Shown piece by piece: positions 9,040 through 17,847 of a DNA stretch of 64,000 bases (position 1 is the stretch's first letter; the number at the start of each line of letters is the position of its first letter). The notes under the pieces were generated by a model that did not search any database, had not been told where the DNA came from, and saw nothing but the letters and a program-made list of their open reading frames with translations. This DNA comes from Rhodobacter sp. (GTDB lineage: Bacteria > Pseudomonadota > Alphaproteobacteria > Rhodobacterales > Rhodobacteraceae): positions 62,001 to 126,000 of the forward strand of contig JAJEAY010000194.1 in NCBI GenBank assembly GCA_022824145.1. The letters are read 5' to 3'. The position numbers and the translations under genes are program-made.

Positions 9040-10095
9040 CTACGGCCTGGCGCAGTCCGGAACCGAATGGCCGGCTTCCTCCCAGGCGCGGACAGCGCCG
9101 GCGTGGAACTTGACCGGGTTCGGCCCACACAGGCCGGAGACTTTGGGATCCAAAACGCCAAAGTTCAACGATCCCATGAACGGAGCCAAAGCCATGTGCC
9201 CTTCGAGGTTTTCAATGTGCGACTTGGTCAACTGATAGGCCACTTCCTCATCCATGCTCCTGTTGACGAAGTCCCCTCCGACCACTGACATCGCGCGGAA
9301 CGTGTCGTCCTCCGACACTACGGTCCATCCGTCACCCAAGCTTGCTTTCAGATCGGCGACAGGTATGGAAAATGCCGTCGAGCCGGGCTTGTTCAACAGT
9401 TTCTGGCCATCCTCGGATTCAAAGGTGTCTTTGGGAAGCGAATAGATGCTCATCGCTCCGGCGGCGCCTGCACGCGTGACACGGGGTCCGGGAAACATTG
9501 CCGGGATCACCGCAACATCGGCCGTGCCGTCAATGATGGCCGAGGCGGCCTGGTTCCAGCTCACGGTAACGGACTCGTAGTCTTCATCAAACTTTGAACC
9601 GCCGAAAAGCTGGATAAGCGCACGTGAGTTCGTGGTCGCAGCACCCCGCGGAGGCCCGTTCAACACCTTGCGGTCTTTGAGATCATGCCAGCCTTCAACG
9701 CCTTTGGCATCATAAGCATACATGGTGAAAATGCTGAATGTATAGGGATAGAGAAGCTGGACATTCGGGCCGATTTCCGCGCCTCTCTCTTTTCCCAGAC
9801 TGGCGTATGGACCAATGGCGTGCGCCAACATGAACGGCAGGATGAACGGACCGTTGGCAATGTCAATTTTGCCCTCGGCCAGTGCCTGGATGTAATTGGT
9901 TCCGGTCTGGCCGTCTTTCAACTGGATGTTGGCGACGCCGCGGGCCGCAGCGTACTCAACAAGCGCGGACGCGGTCAGTCCAGCGGTAGTGCCGGCACCA
10001 GCGGTATTGGACGTCAGATTGACCTGTGCCGACACCGCTGACGCGGCGACAGCCGCTGTTGCGGCAAGAGCGGCTGTCCGAAGTGATTTGAGCAT
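9040..10095 (-). CDS. TAXI family TRAP solute-binding protein
   Basis: 351 aa periplasmic binding protein. A clear signal peptide ends at SAVSAQ (about residue 24), followed by the TAXI-family layout with AEGKIDIANGP, DLKDRKVLNGPPRGAA and AVIPAMFPGPRV. ATG 10095 has GGGAGGAAGG directly upstream. It is the first gene of the operon with the fused permease and sulfatase 2. The promoter region carries two GGATCC palindromes. A further TTTGGGATCCAAAA lies inside the gene at 9142-9155 and may be chance or a third operator. Confidence 0.92.
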   Translation of the reverse strand: MLKSLRTAALAATAAVAASAVSAQVNLTSNTAGAGTTAGLTASALVEYAAARGVANIQLKDGQTGTNYIQALAEGKIDIANGPFILPFMLAHAIGPYASLGKERGAEIGPNVQLLYPYTFSIFTMYAYDAKGVEGWHDLKDRKVLNGPPRGAATTNSRALIQLFGGSKFDEDYESVTVSWNQAASAIIDGTADVAVIPAMFPGPRVTRAGAAGAMSIYSLPKDTFESEDGQKLLNKPGSTAFSIPVADLKASLGDGWTVVSEDDTFRAMSVVGGDFVNRSMDEEVAYQLTKSHIENLEGHMALAPFMGSLNFGVLDPKVSGLCGPNPVKFHAGAVRAWEEAGHSVPDCARP

Positions 10096-10219
10096 TCCTT
10101 CCTCCCTTTGCTGTCAGTCGCCGCAGTCGTCTCTCTGTGACTGCGGCAATGGTTTTCTGGAAGCCATCTGTTGATCGACAGCCTGACCTCCCAAGCGAAA
10201 TCATGGAGCAAGGGACACG

Positions 10220-10296
10220 TTTAGGATCCCAAAGTCAAGCTTGATCGATTCCTGAAGCCGCAAATACCGCCTTTGCCTGGAATTTGGGATCACAAG
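10220..10296. promoter_or_regulatory. Paired GGATCC-type palindromes upstream of the TAXI operon
   Basis: TTTAGGATCCCAAA at 10220-10233 and TTTGGGATCACAAG at 10283-10296, with cores 63 bp apart. The motif and spacing nearly match the pair at 3609-3682. Six helical turns between the sites would suit cooperative binding or looping by one regulator. Together the two pairs define a small organosulfur regulon by inference. Confidence 0.55.
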
Positions 10297-10745
10297 CTGT
10301 TCGAAGGAGGGCGGCCTGAACAGCATTCACCGGAAGCTGGCTGGACGTGTTTCGGTATTCGAGAAGCTCATCCTGCGAATTCGTGGAGGCGCTGCCATGC
10401 CACAACGTGATCGGCCTATCTGAATGACCGCGTTCCCAGCAACTTCCGTTGTGCATCGACAAATCAGTTCAGGCGGAGCAGTCCCGACCGAATTTCGGTG
10501 ATGCCCGGTCACTGTTGCAGGACGGTCGCAGCCGTCCGTCCGGCTCGAACATGTTCCGAAGGCCAGAGGTCTCTTCGCATTCGCGGCATCGGTGCATGAA
10601 GTTCGACGGAGTCCTGGGGGCCTCCTTTGAGGCAACGCCTATCCCATCCCTGAATCCCGCCAGCATCACTTTGGCAGTCAGGAAGCAATGGGAGCCAAAA
10701 CGCAACCGGCTGCGTATGTCTCGGGAATCAGGGAAAGGTCGGTCT
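10297..10745. other. Non-coding stretch, no gene seen
   Basis: Lies between the TAXI promoter and the tRNA gene. Frames on both strands are short or composition-driven, with no family motif. Nothing else was recognised. Confidence 0.5.
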
Positions 10746-10822
10746 TGGCGCGCTGGGGAGGATTCGAACCCCCGACCCCTTGATTCGTAGTCAAGTACTC
10801 TATCCAGCTGAGCTACCAGCGC
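10746..10822 (-). tRNA. tRNA-Arg (anticodon ACG)
   Basis: 77 nt on the minus strand with a 7-bp acceptor stem GCGCTGG/CCAGCGC, discriminator G and encoded CCA. D-arm AGCTCAGCTGGATAGAG, anticodon stem-loop TTGACTACGAATCAA, T-arm GGGGGTTCGAATCCTCC. The anticodon is at 10786-10788; A34 is expected to be deaminated to inosine by TadA to read CGU, CGC and CGA. The neighbouring DNA shows no integrase or direct-repeat attachment site. Confidence 0.97.
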
Positions 10823-11395
10823 ATCCAGCGTGCAGGATGTATCTGCTGAAGGAACGCATTGCAAGCATGAATCACATCTCGGAATCCGCTTTAGTGCGAC
10901 GATTGATCACCTGCGGTGGCAATCCCTTCGCCATGTGCGCCGGGACGGTCGGTTAAAGCGAAATTTTCAGCGGCGAGACTTACCCTTCCGTTGCCATCTG
11001 TCTTCCGTTGCCATCTGCCGGCCTTTTGATGGGCACAGAGGTGCCAATTCATCCGTTCGCTTCCCGCGACGGAACGGCAGCATTCATTGAATTCCCCAGC
11101 CCGGCATCGCTAAGACTGGGCCATTTGCTGATGACCGATAGCGAGACAGTCTCTCAATTCACACTGGGGCTGATCCGGCCACTCGACGCTATCCGCTCCA
11201 CAACGCAATTCCGAACTTCTTTCCAAAAGGAAGAGCCGCGCCTCACAGAATCACAGCCTCACCGTTACAGCCATTTCATTGCGGGAAGGAATGCAACGGA
11301 ACTCCAATCCTCATCAATGCCGGATCGAGCAGCCGATTCGGTCAAAGAATCGGAGAACCGGACATTTTCCGAAGCTCGCAGCCGGAGAAACACTC
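10823..11395. other. Non-coding stretch with a short tandem duplication
   Basis: No convincing gene. A perfect 16-bp unit, CTTCCGTTGCCATCTG, occurs twice with a 17-bp period at 10985-11000 and 11002-11017. The frame 11008-11505 is antisense to the histidine kinase 3' end and lacks motifs. Confidence 0.5.
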
Positions 11396-12799
11396 TCATT
11401 CCGGAGCGTCGGCATGGGTCACCACGGTCTTGGGAAGGCAGGCGGCGAACACAGTTCCGTTTGGGCCTGATGAGAGCAGTTCCAGACACCCTCCATGCCC
11501 TTTGACCAATTCTTGAGAAATCGCCAGACCAAGGCCAATGCCCCCTCTCCGAACCCCGCCCTGGAACGGTTGGAACAGGTGCTCCCGCGCTCTCGCGGGC
11601 AGGCCAGGTCCGGTATCCTCAACGCGGATCCTCCATTCATCAGCGGTTTCAGTAGCATTCACCGAAATCCGGCCGGGGCGTCCGCTTGCGGCAATCGCCT
11701 GGCGCGCGTTTCGGACCAGGTTCCCGATCACGCGGTGGAGCTGTTCGGAATCCGCCCGCACCGACATTCCAGCGGGAATGTCCGCAGCCAGTTCGACTCT
11801 GTTGCCTTCGCTCGCCAGACGCTCGTCCTCAATGACATCATCAACGATGTCCGCAAGCATCACATGAGCCAGGCGCGGCGGAGGTTCCTCAGCCTTTCCG
11901 AAGGCCAGTGTCCCTTCACATAGATTCACCGCCCGTGAGATTGAGTTCACCAGCCGCGGGGCTGACCGCTTGACGCCTGGATCTTCGCTGCTCTGAAGCC
12001 GGTCTGACGAAAGCTGTGCCGTTGACAGGATGTTGCGAAGGTCATGGCTGATCTTCGCCACCGCCGCACCAAGCTGGGCCAGCCGCTCTTTCTGCTTCAG
12101 CGCCCCCGTTACATGCGTCTGCATTGAAGCCAGTGCCGATTCGGCCTCGCGAAGTTCGTAAATTCCAGCCGACGGCTCAATGATCCGGCGCGCGTCTTCG
12201 GGCGCTTCGGCATAGGTGGACATTGCCCGGACCACGCGCTTGATCGGCCCGACCAAAAAGCGCCGGACCGCAATAAACAGAAACGTCGCCACAATGACCG
12301 AGAGAGCTGCCGAGAGAGTCAGGATCCGGATCCCATAGTCGATCATTGCGGATCTCAGCGGCGCCGTCTCCATCGTGATCTCTATCTGAAGGCCCGCGTC
12401 CCGTACCGGGCTGCCAACTATGCGTATCACTTCGTTGCTGGGATTCCGAAGCCGCGCGATAGCGTCGCCGATCAGGTCGAAAGCCATGTATTGACGCAGA
12501 TCGAATGTGTCGGCGATCGGCGACGGAACCTCGGAGGACAGTACAAGCTCCTTTGCTTCGTCGCGACGTAGAACCACGTTGAAAACTCCTGCATTTTCAA
12601 GTAGTTCCGCTTCCAATTCTTCTGAGAGCATGTTGTCCGCCAGCAGCGCCAGCGACGCGATCTGCGCCTTTTCAAGATGGCGAAGCAGATAGTCCTCGCG
12701 GAACCGCGCGACTGACGGAACGAATATCAACACCTCCGCCAGCACGATGAACACTGTCGTCAGTACCAGAAACCTCCCTGAAAGCGACTTCAGGAACAT
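11396..12799 (-). CDS. Membrane-bound sensor histidine kinase
   Basis: 467 aa. TM helix 1 (about residues 8-30), a periplasmic sensor of about 130 residues, TM helix 2 (RILTLSAALSVIVATFLFIA), a HAMP-like linker (RRFLVGPIKRVVRAM), a dimerisation/phosphoacceptor box KISHDLRN, and a HATPase domain with N-box NLVRNARQA, G1 EDTGPGLP and G2 GIGLGLAIS. It autophosphorylates on the H-box histidine in response to an envelope signal. It starts 3 bp downstream of the flavoprotein gene stop, so it is cotranscribed with the flavoprotein and the TMEM64 protein. No response regulator is in the window. The ligand is unknown. Confidence 0.92.
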   Translation of the reverse strand: MFLKSLSGRFLVLTTVFIVLAEVLIFVPSVARFREDYLLRHLEKAQIASLALLADNMLSEELEAELLENAGVFNVVLRRDEAKELVLSSEVPSPIADTFDLRQYMAFDLIGDAIARLRNPSNEVIRIVGSPVRDAGLQIEITMETAPLRSAMIDYGIRILTLSAALSVIVATFLFIAVRRFLVGPIKRVVRAMSTYAEAPEDARRIIEPSAGIYELREAESALASMQTHVTGALKQKERLAQLGAAVAKISHDLRNILSTAQLSSDRLQSSEDPGVKRSAPRLVNSISRAVNLCEGTLAFGKAEEPPPRLAHVMLADIVDDVIEDERLASEGNRVELAADIPAGMSVRADSEQLHRVIGNLVRNARQAIAASGRPGRISVNATETADEWRIRVEDTGPGLPARAREHLFQPFQGGVRRGGIGLGLAISQELVKGHGGCLELLSSGPNGTVFAACLPKTVVTHADAPE

Positions 12800-12802
12800 T
12801 TG

Positions 12803-14224
12803 CTAGGGAATCCACCGCTGTACGAACCGCACAATGCGCTTGACCGTCGGGTTCTCGAACAGCCGCGGGGTGAAGTAGGCTCCGGCAACACGCTTGTTCG
12901 CCTCGCCCCGCGTTGGGTAGGGAGCGACCATTCCGGCAACGGCGCCGATCTTTAGCCGGTTTGCGATGGCGAGCGCCCAGACCTGAATCAGTTCTCCTGC
13001 GTGACTTCCTACGATGGAAGCGCCAACCGGACGCCCTTTGACTATCATTACCTTCACCAATCCGTCCGTGCTGCCTTCAGCCACTGCCCGGTCATTGCCG
13101 CTGAATTCGAAGCGCACGACTTCCAGCGCATCGCCGTGTTCCTCACGCGCCTGTGCTTCTGTGAGGCCTACCTGCGCGAGCTCGGGATCGGTATAGGTCG
13201 CCCAGGGAATGTGGCGGTCCGTCACTTTGGCAGGCAGGCCGAAGAGCATTGAGCGAATGATGACGCCGGCGTGGTAGCCGGCAACATGTGTGAACTGCAG
13301 CCCGCCTGCGGCGTCCCCGATTGCATAGATCCGTCGGTTTGTCGTCCGCAGTGAGGCGTCAACGTTCACGGCGCGGTCATGGGCCACCCCTGCCCTGTCC
13401 AGATCAAGGCCCTCGATGTTTGTCTTGCGCCCCACAGCCATCAGAAGATGGGTTCCGGAATATGAAGAGCCGTCCTTAGTGTGGATGGTGATGTTGCCTC
13501 GACTGCCGCTGACCTTCTCGACGAGAGCGTCTTCGACTATTTCGATCCCCTCCTGCCTCAGCCGGTCCAGCACAGTCACGGCAAGTTCGGGATCATCCTT
13601 GCCCAACGCCTTGAATCCCTCGATCACAGTGACCCTCGATCCAAGCCGCCCGTGAGCCTGCGCCATTTCCATCCCAATCGGGCCACCGCCGACAACAATC
13701 AGACGCTCGGGCCGTTCCCGCAGATCAAAGATGGTCTCATTGGTATAGTATGGAATTTCCTCAAGACCCGGAATCGGCGGCACCAATGGCGAAGATCCAG
13801 TCGCGATCACAAACCGGCGGGCCTTGATCACGGCCTCGCCAGCCTGCACTTCGGTCCGCGAGATGAAACGCCCGTATTCGCGGATCACCCGGACTCCAAG
13901 TTCCTCAAACCGTTCCTGGCTGTCATGTGGCTCGATGGCGGCGATCGCCCCGGCAACGTGATCCTTGGCGGCGGCATAGTCTACCTGCGGCTCGACCGGC
14001 GTCACGCCGTATCGGGCACCCGAAGTCATCCCGTGTGCCGCCTTGGCCGCTGCGATCAGAGCCTTTGAGGGAACGCAGCCGTAGTTCAGGCAGTCACCGC
14101 CCATCTTGCCGCCCTCGAGCAGTACCACCCTGGCACCCATCTGTACCGCTCCGGCAGCAACGCTCAGCCCACCGGAACCCGCACCGATAACACAGAGGTC
14201 GGTATTGATACGCTCCATCGTCAT
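12803..14224 (-). CDS. Mercuric-reductase-like FAD/NAD(P) disulfide oxidoreductase
   Basis: 473 aa pyridine nucleotide-disulfide oxidoreductase. FAD-binding DLCVIGAGSGGLSVAAGA, redox-active disulfide GGDCLNYGCVPSK, NAD(P) site VVGGGPIGMEMAQAHGRLG and second FAD motif IYAIGDAAGG. The C-terminal catalytic His-x-x-x-x-Glu of dihydrolipoamide dehydrogenase is replaced (APYPTRGEANKR), and the C-terminal vicinal cysteines of true MerA are absent. Mercury reduction is therefore unlikely and the electron acceptor is unknown. ATG 14224 overlaps the TMEM64 stop (ATGA). Pairing of such flavoproteins with TVP38/TMEM64 proteins is common in bacteria and suggests a membrane redox function. Confidence 0.88.
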   Translation of the reverse strand: MTMERINTDLCVIGAGSGGLSVAAGAVQMGARVVLLEGGKMGGDCLNYGCVPSKALIAAAKAAHGMTSGARYGVTPVEPQVDYAAAKDHVAGAIAAIEPHDSQERFEELGVRVIREYGRFISRTEVQAGEAVIKARRFVIATGSSPLVPPIPGLEEIPYYTNETIFDLRERPERLIVVGGGPIGMEMAQAHGRLGSRVTVIEGFKALGKDDPELAVTVLDRLRQEGIEIVEDALVEKVSGSRGNITIHTKDGSSYSGTHLLMAVGRKTNIEGLDLDRAGVAHDRAVNVDASLRTTNRRIYAIGDAAGGLQFTHVAGYHAGVIIRSMLFGLPAKVTDRHIPWATYTDPELAQVGLTEAQAREEHGDALEVVRFEFSGNDRAVAEGSTDGLVKVMIVKGRPVGASIVGSHAGELIQVWALAIANRLKIGAVAGMVAPYPTRGEANKRVAGAYFTPRLFENPTVKRIVRFVQRWIP

Positions 14225-14952
14225 ATGTCCTTCCTGCCACGAACGGCTTTGATCAGTATCGGCAACAGAGCCAGTGCACAGAGACCCAGAATCGGCAGCA
14301 GGATTCCGGGTTCGAAAATTATGCCGAGATTCGGTGTCTCTCCCCGGGCGAAAATCTCACCTAGTCCTGCACCGACCGACGTATATACGACCGCGCCGGG
14401 AATGATGCCGAGGAATGTTGAAATCACGAACCGGTGCGTCGGCACCTGCATGAATGAGGGAACCAGGTTGGCCACGACAAACGGAACTGCGGGAACCAGC
14501 CGAATCAGGAACAGCATCGACCATTGATTCTCGTCGATTCCCTTCTTGATCTTCTTTACGGCCCCCTGGCTCTGCTGGAGTTTTGCGCCGAGACGCTCAC
14601 CGAATCCCCAACGGGCCGCAAGAAAAATTGCCGTCGCCCCAAGCGTCGCGGAGATTACGTTGAACAGAGCGCCCGGGAACGTCGCGAACAGAAATCCTCC
14701 CGTCAATGTCGCAATGGTAGCGCCCGGAAGGGAAAACGCGACGATCAGCGTATATAGCCCGATGAACACCAAGGCCGTGAGCGCATAGTTCATGTCGCGA
14801 AACGCGATCAGTGACTCGCGGTTTTCCCGAAGCGCCTCGAACCCCAGATAGTCCCTCAGCGTGAAGAAGCCGATCACCGCAACCACCAATATCACAGCGA
14901 TTGGCAGCAGCCGCGTAATCCCGCGCGGATTGGATTGGGTTTGTTCGTCCAT
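14221..14952 (-). CDS. TVP38/TMEM64 (VTT domain) membrane protein
   Basis: 243 aa inner-membrane protein of the DedA/VTT superfamily with about six hydrophobic segments. The family signature region reads FSLPGATIATLTGGFLFATFPG, and a second half-motif RLVPAVPFVVANLVPSF follows. ATG 14952 (MDEQTQSNPRG) is chosen for GAAAGG 8 nt upstream; the longer frame to 15072 has no support. First gene of a three-gene operon with the flavoprotein and the histidine kinase. VTT proteins act in lipid scrambling or envelope homeostasis; the exact role here is not visible. Confidence 0.88.
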   Translation of the reverse strand: MDEQTQSNPRGITRLLPIAVILVVAVIGFFTLRDYLGFEALRENRESLIAFRDMNYALTALVFIGLYTLIVAFSLPGATIATLTGGFLFATFPGALFNVISATLGATAIFLAARWGFGERLGAKLQQSQGAVKKIKKGIDENQWSMLFLIRLVPAVPFVVANLVPSFMQVPTHRFVISTFLGIIPGAVVYTSVGAGLGEIFARGETPNLGIIFEPGILLPILGLCALALLPILIKAVRGRKDI

Positions 14953-15249
14953 GCCTTGCACCTTTCTGCCTGCAACTGACGTATCTGTAATTGAGTGCTG
15001 AACTCCTGGGGAACATCCATAACACAGTCGATCGGACTTTCGCGAGAACCGGCGTGAAAGTGCCGGAAACAAGCCCGTCTGGAGAGTCCGTCAGGATTTC
15101 CGCGCGTACGGAAGCCGATTTCTGCGGCAATCGCCAACGCAGTCAATTGACAAGTGCACCCGCTGCTTCTACAGACCATGCCCTGAATGACAAACCGGCC
15201 CGTTTCAAGACTTTTTCCGAGTCCGGGCCGCGACCGATGGAGACGTAAA

Positions 15250-15384
15250 ATGAAGCGCACCTTTCAGCCGTCGAATCTGGTCCGAAAGCGGCGCCACGGA
15301 TTCCGGGCACGCATGGCCACGAAAGCGGGACGCCGGATACTCAACGCGCGCCGCGCCAAGCGCAGGACAAAACTCAGCGCCTGA
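15250..15384 (+). CDS. rpmH: 50S ribosomal protein L34
   Basis: 44 aa, the exact family length and highly basic: [18 protein letters not shown] then [17 protein letters not shown] structural protein of the large ribosomal subunit near the exit tunnel. Lies 22 bp before rnpA, the classical order. The first of the two is preceded by about 300 bp of non-coding DNA that should hold the promoter. Confidence 0.99.
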   Translation: MKRTFQPSNLVRKRRHGFRARMATKAGRRILNARRAKRRTKLSA

Positions 15385-15406
15385 GCCACGCGCCGAGGCC
15401 GCTGCT

Positions 15407-15784
15407 GTGGCGCAGGCGGCGGATTCCGTCTCCCTGCAGATCCTGAAGAAACGCGGAGATTTTCTCCGTGCTGCCCGGGCTCGCCGCAGAGTCATGCCAG
15501 GATTCATTCTTCAGGGCTGTGAACGCAGTGCGGCCGAGGCGCCGGAAATCATTCGCGTTGGCTTCACCTGCTCGAAGAAAGTCGGAAACGCGGTTGTCCG
15601 CAATCATGCCAAACGCAGGTTGCGCGAACTAGCACGTCTGGTGCTGCCGTCATACGGGCGTCCAGGCTGGGACTATGTGCTGATCGGACGTGCCGAAGCC
15701 ACTTCGACGCTGCCTTTCCAGCAGCTTCTTTCTGACCTGAAACGCGCGGTTCGCCGCATCCACACTGACAGACCCGCACATTGA
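15407..15784 (+). CDS. rnpA: Ribonuclease P protein component
   Basis: 125 aa basic protein with the RNR signature VGNAVVRNHAKRRLRE and the conserved FTCSKKVG beta-strand. It binds the catalytic RNA and the pre-tRNA 5' leader. GTG 15407 is used as start; a shorter start is possible because the first dozen residues are poorly conserved. Cotranscribed with rpmH. Downstream, the usual yidD/yidC genes are absent; 315 bp of non-coding DNA and an unrelated minus-strand operon follow. Confidence 0.97.
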   Translation: MAQAADSVSLQILKKRGDFLRAARARRRVMPGFILQGCERSAAEAPEIIRVGFTCSKKVGNAVVRNHAKRRLRELARLVLPSYGRPGWDYVLIGRAEATSTLPFQQLLSDLKRAVRRIHTDRPAH

Positions 15785-16099
15785 CCTGCGCCTGGAACGC
15801 AGCTGACGGACGCGCGGTCGTAGCAAGTCGGTTTCCCGCCTGCTGCCAATACAGAACCGCTGGCTGACCGGAGGGAACTCTGCGGTCCTTTGCCAAGCAT
15901 GAACCACTGATACTGTCACAATGACCACTGCCGTGGTCCGGAAATCAGGAACCTTGTCAGAGGTAACTCTGGATTTCCCTGTTCTGCTCCTGACCGTCCC
16001 TAATGACCACAGTGCACCGCCACCAAAAAAACACGGTCGCCGGGAAATCCGGTAACAATTCCAGCAGATTCGGTATGTCACGGCTGGATTGGCGAGCAG
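15785..16099. other. Non-coding stretch, no gene seen
   Basis: Between convergent rnpA and the HAD phosphatase. A weak stem CAGAG-GTAA-CTCTG near 15958-15971 is the only fold noticed; no T-run follows it. No remnant of yidD or yidC was recognised. Confidence 0.5.
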
Positions 16100-16999
16100 T
16101 CAGGCGATGTTTCCACAGCGAAAATCAGGGATGATGCCGCTGCGGGATATGAACCTGTCCACGCAAAGACCGGCAAACAGACCAAAGTCTTCCACGAGAA
16201 CCGTGCGCAGGCCCGCAGCGCGGCCTCCCAGGATGTCCGTGTGAAGGGTATCGCCAACCATTGCAATGCGGCTAAGCGGAACGCCGGGCAATCGGCCCAG
16301 AGCGTCCTCGAAAGCGTTGCCGAACGGCTTGCCGAAATAGATCGGCACGATATCCGTTTCATCAGCCAGCAGATGGGCGTAATACCCTGGTTCCCTGCTA
16401 AGCCCGGTCTCACGCGGCGCAACGAGGTCCGGGTTGGCAACGACGACCGGAATCGGACGGCTGAGCAACGCGGCTCTGAGCCGCCCGAAGAGAGCCTGCC
16501 CGAAAGCAGCGCTTGAGAGCAGCAGAATGCCGTCGAACTCACCTCCGTCCCAGTGCCGGACATCTGCGGAAATATCCTCGAACCGGTCTTCAGACGCGGC
16601 GATCGCGCCCCAGCGTGCTCCGGCCGCGACCGTCTCCAGACGCGAGGCGGCAATCTCCCGGCTTGACACGACTTCTTCAGGATCAAGATCGAACCCAAGC
16701 TGATGGCATCTTTTGACGGCATGTGCCCGTGTGTAGCTTGCGGCGTTGGTCAGAACGATCAGACGCTTGCCCATGCGCCGCAGTTCGGAGACGCATTCCG
16801 GCGCGCCGGGAATTGGGCGCTCGCCCACATTCAGCACACCGAAGCCGTCCAGAATGAACGCGTCGAACTGATCGGCGATTTCCAGAAGACCGCTGCAGGT
16901 GACAGGCGCTTCGGGGAACTCGGCGGAAGGAAACCTGTCGCACAGTTCTTCATAGCGCGCAAAGGCGGCCTCTGCCGTCAGGGGGTCGTCATGGGGCAT
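16100..16999 (-). CDS. HAD-IIA family sugar-phosphatase-like protein
   Basis: 299 aa, HAD superfamily subclass IIA (NagD-like cap). Motif I reads FILDGFGVL: nucleophile Asp present, but the +2 acid is Phe, as in the TIGR01459-type branch that has D-x-W/F. Motif II is LIVLTNAAS, the motif III lysine sits in YFGKPFGNAFE, and motif IV is MVGDTLHTDILGG. Likely dephosphorylates a small sugar or polyol phosphate. Last gene of the minus-strand sugar operon; its start overlaps the epimerase stop. The missing general acid implies low or unusual phosphatase activity. Confidence 0.85.
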   Translation of the reverse strand: MPHDDPLTAEAAFARYEELCDRFPSAEFPEAPVTCSGLLEIADQFDAFILDGFGVLNVGERPIPGAPECVSELRRMGKRLIVLTNAASYTRAHAVKRCHQLGFDLDPEEVVSSREIAASRLETVAAGARWGAIAASEDRFEDISADVRHWDGGEFDGILLLSSAAFGQALFGRLRAALLSRPIPVVVANPDLVAPRETGLSREPGYYAHLLADETDIVPIYFGKPFGNAFEDALGRLPGVPLSRIAMVGDTLHTDILGGRAAGLRTVLVEDFGLFAGLCVDRFISRSGIIPDFRCGNIA

Positions 17000-17847
17000 C
17001 AGATCAGGCCGTATTGAGCGGCCTTCCCGCGCAGGAACGGCAGACCCTTCCCGACCACCTCGTCGGCGCTTTCCGCGACAGGGCGCCAGACCGAAAGACC
17101 ATAGGCTATTTCCGGCGGCATGTTGACAAAGCTCTCCATGGCAAGCCCGCCGTCAAAGCCGACGGCGGCAAGCGTCGCGAAGATCTCGTCCCAGTCGCAG
17201 GTGCCCATGCCGGGAGTGCCCCGGTCGCTCTCCGACAGGTGGATGTAGCGGAGGTGTCCGCGGGCAGCGAGGATTCCATTTCCCGCGCCCTTTTCCTCGA
17301 TGTTCATGTGGTAGGTGTCGAGGTGGAGGAACATATTCTCAGCCCCCACCCTTTCGATCATTTGTACGCCTTGGGCAGCGGTGTTAATAAGATGGCTTTC
17401 GTAGCGGTTGACCGGCTCAATGCCAAAGTCCAGTCCGTGAGCCCGGGCAATCCCGGCGGCCTGGCCCAGGACACGGGCGACATTGTCCAGTTCCTTCTGG
17501 GTCGGCGGCAGGCCGGAGCGCTCGCCAATGCCGCCGTAGGTTACGCCAGTCAGCGCTGTGGCGCCAAGGGCGGCGCATTTTTCGATGGCGAGCGTCAGGA
17601 ACGCAATGGCGCCTTCCGGATTCCGGGACGCCCAGCATTCCTGCGGAAGGCCGAGCGAACAGACGGCGGGAAGCCCGGCTTCCGTCAGGAGCCGCCGCCC
17701 CAAACGGGCGTCAGTCGAGGCAGGGTCAAGGAGCGCGATTTCGATGAAATCAAATCCACTGCCATTGGCAGCCGCAAGGGCCCGCGCCGCTCCCTCGGCG
17801 TCCCAGGACATCGTCCACATCGAGGAATGGACGCCAAAGCCTCTCAT
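16999..17847 (-). CDS. Sugar phosphate isomerase/epimerase (tagatose 3-epimerase-like)
   Basis: 282 aa TIM-barrel of the xylose-isomerase-like / AP-endonuclease-2 family. Metal-site acids are visible in GIEPVNRYE, LHLDTYHMNIEE and AMESF, with a histidine in YIHLSESDRG. The pattern matches D-psicose/D-tagatose 3-epimerases, which epimerise ketoses at C3. The start overlaps the SDR stop by 4 bp, so they are translationally coupled. In context it would interconvert ketose intermediates between the SDR and the FGGY kinase. Confidence 0.86.
   Translation of the reverse strand: MRGFGVHSSMWTMSWDAEGAARALAAANGSGFDFIEIALLDPASTDARLGRRLLTEAGLPAVCSLGLPQECWASRNPEGAIAFLTLAIEKCAALGATALTGVTYGGIGERSGLPPTQKELDNVARVLGQAAGIARAHGLDFGIEPVNRYESHLINTAAQGVQMIERVGAENMFLHLDTYHMNIEEKGAGNGILAARGHLRYIHLSESDRGTPGMGTCDWDEIFATLAAVGFDGGLAMESFVNMPPEIAYGLSVWRPVAESADEVVGKGLPFLRGKAAQYGLI

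Noticed and set aside
10746..10822. tRNA-Arg as an integration site
   Set aside because: No integrase, no duplicated tRNA 3' end and no mobile genes on either side.
12803..14224. True mercuric reductase or dihydrolipoamide dehydrogenase
   Set aside because: The C-terminal vicinal cysteines of MerA and the catalytic His of lipoamide dehydrogenase are both absent, and there are no mer or dehydrogenase-complex genes nearby.
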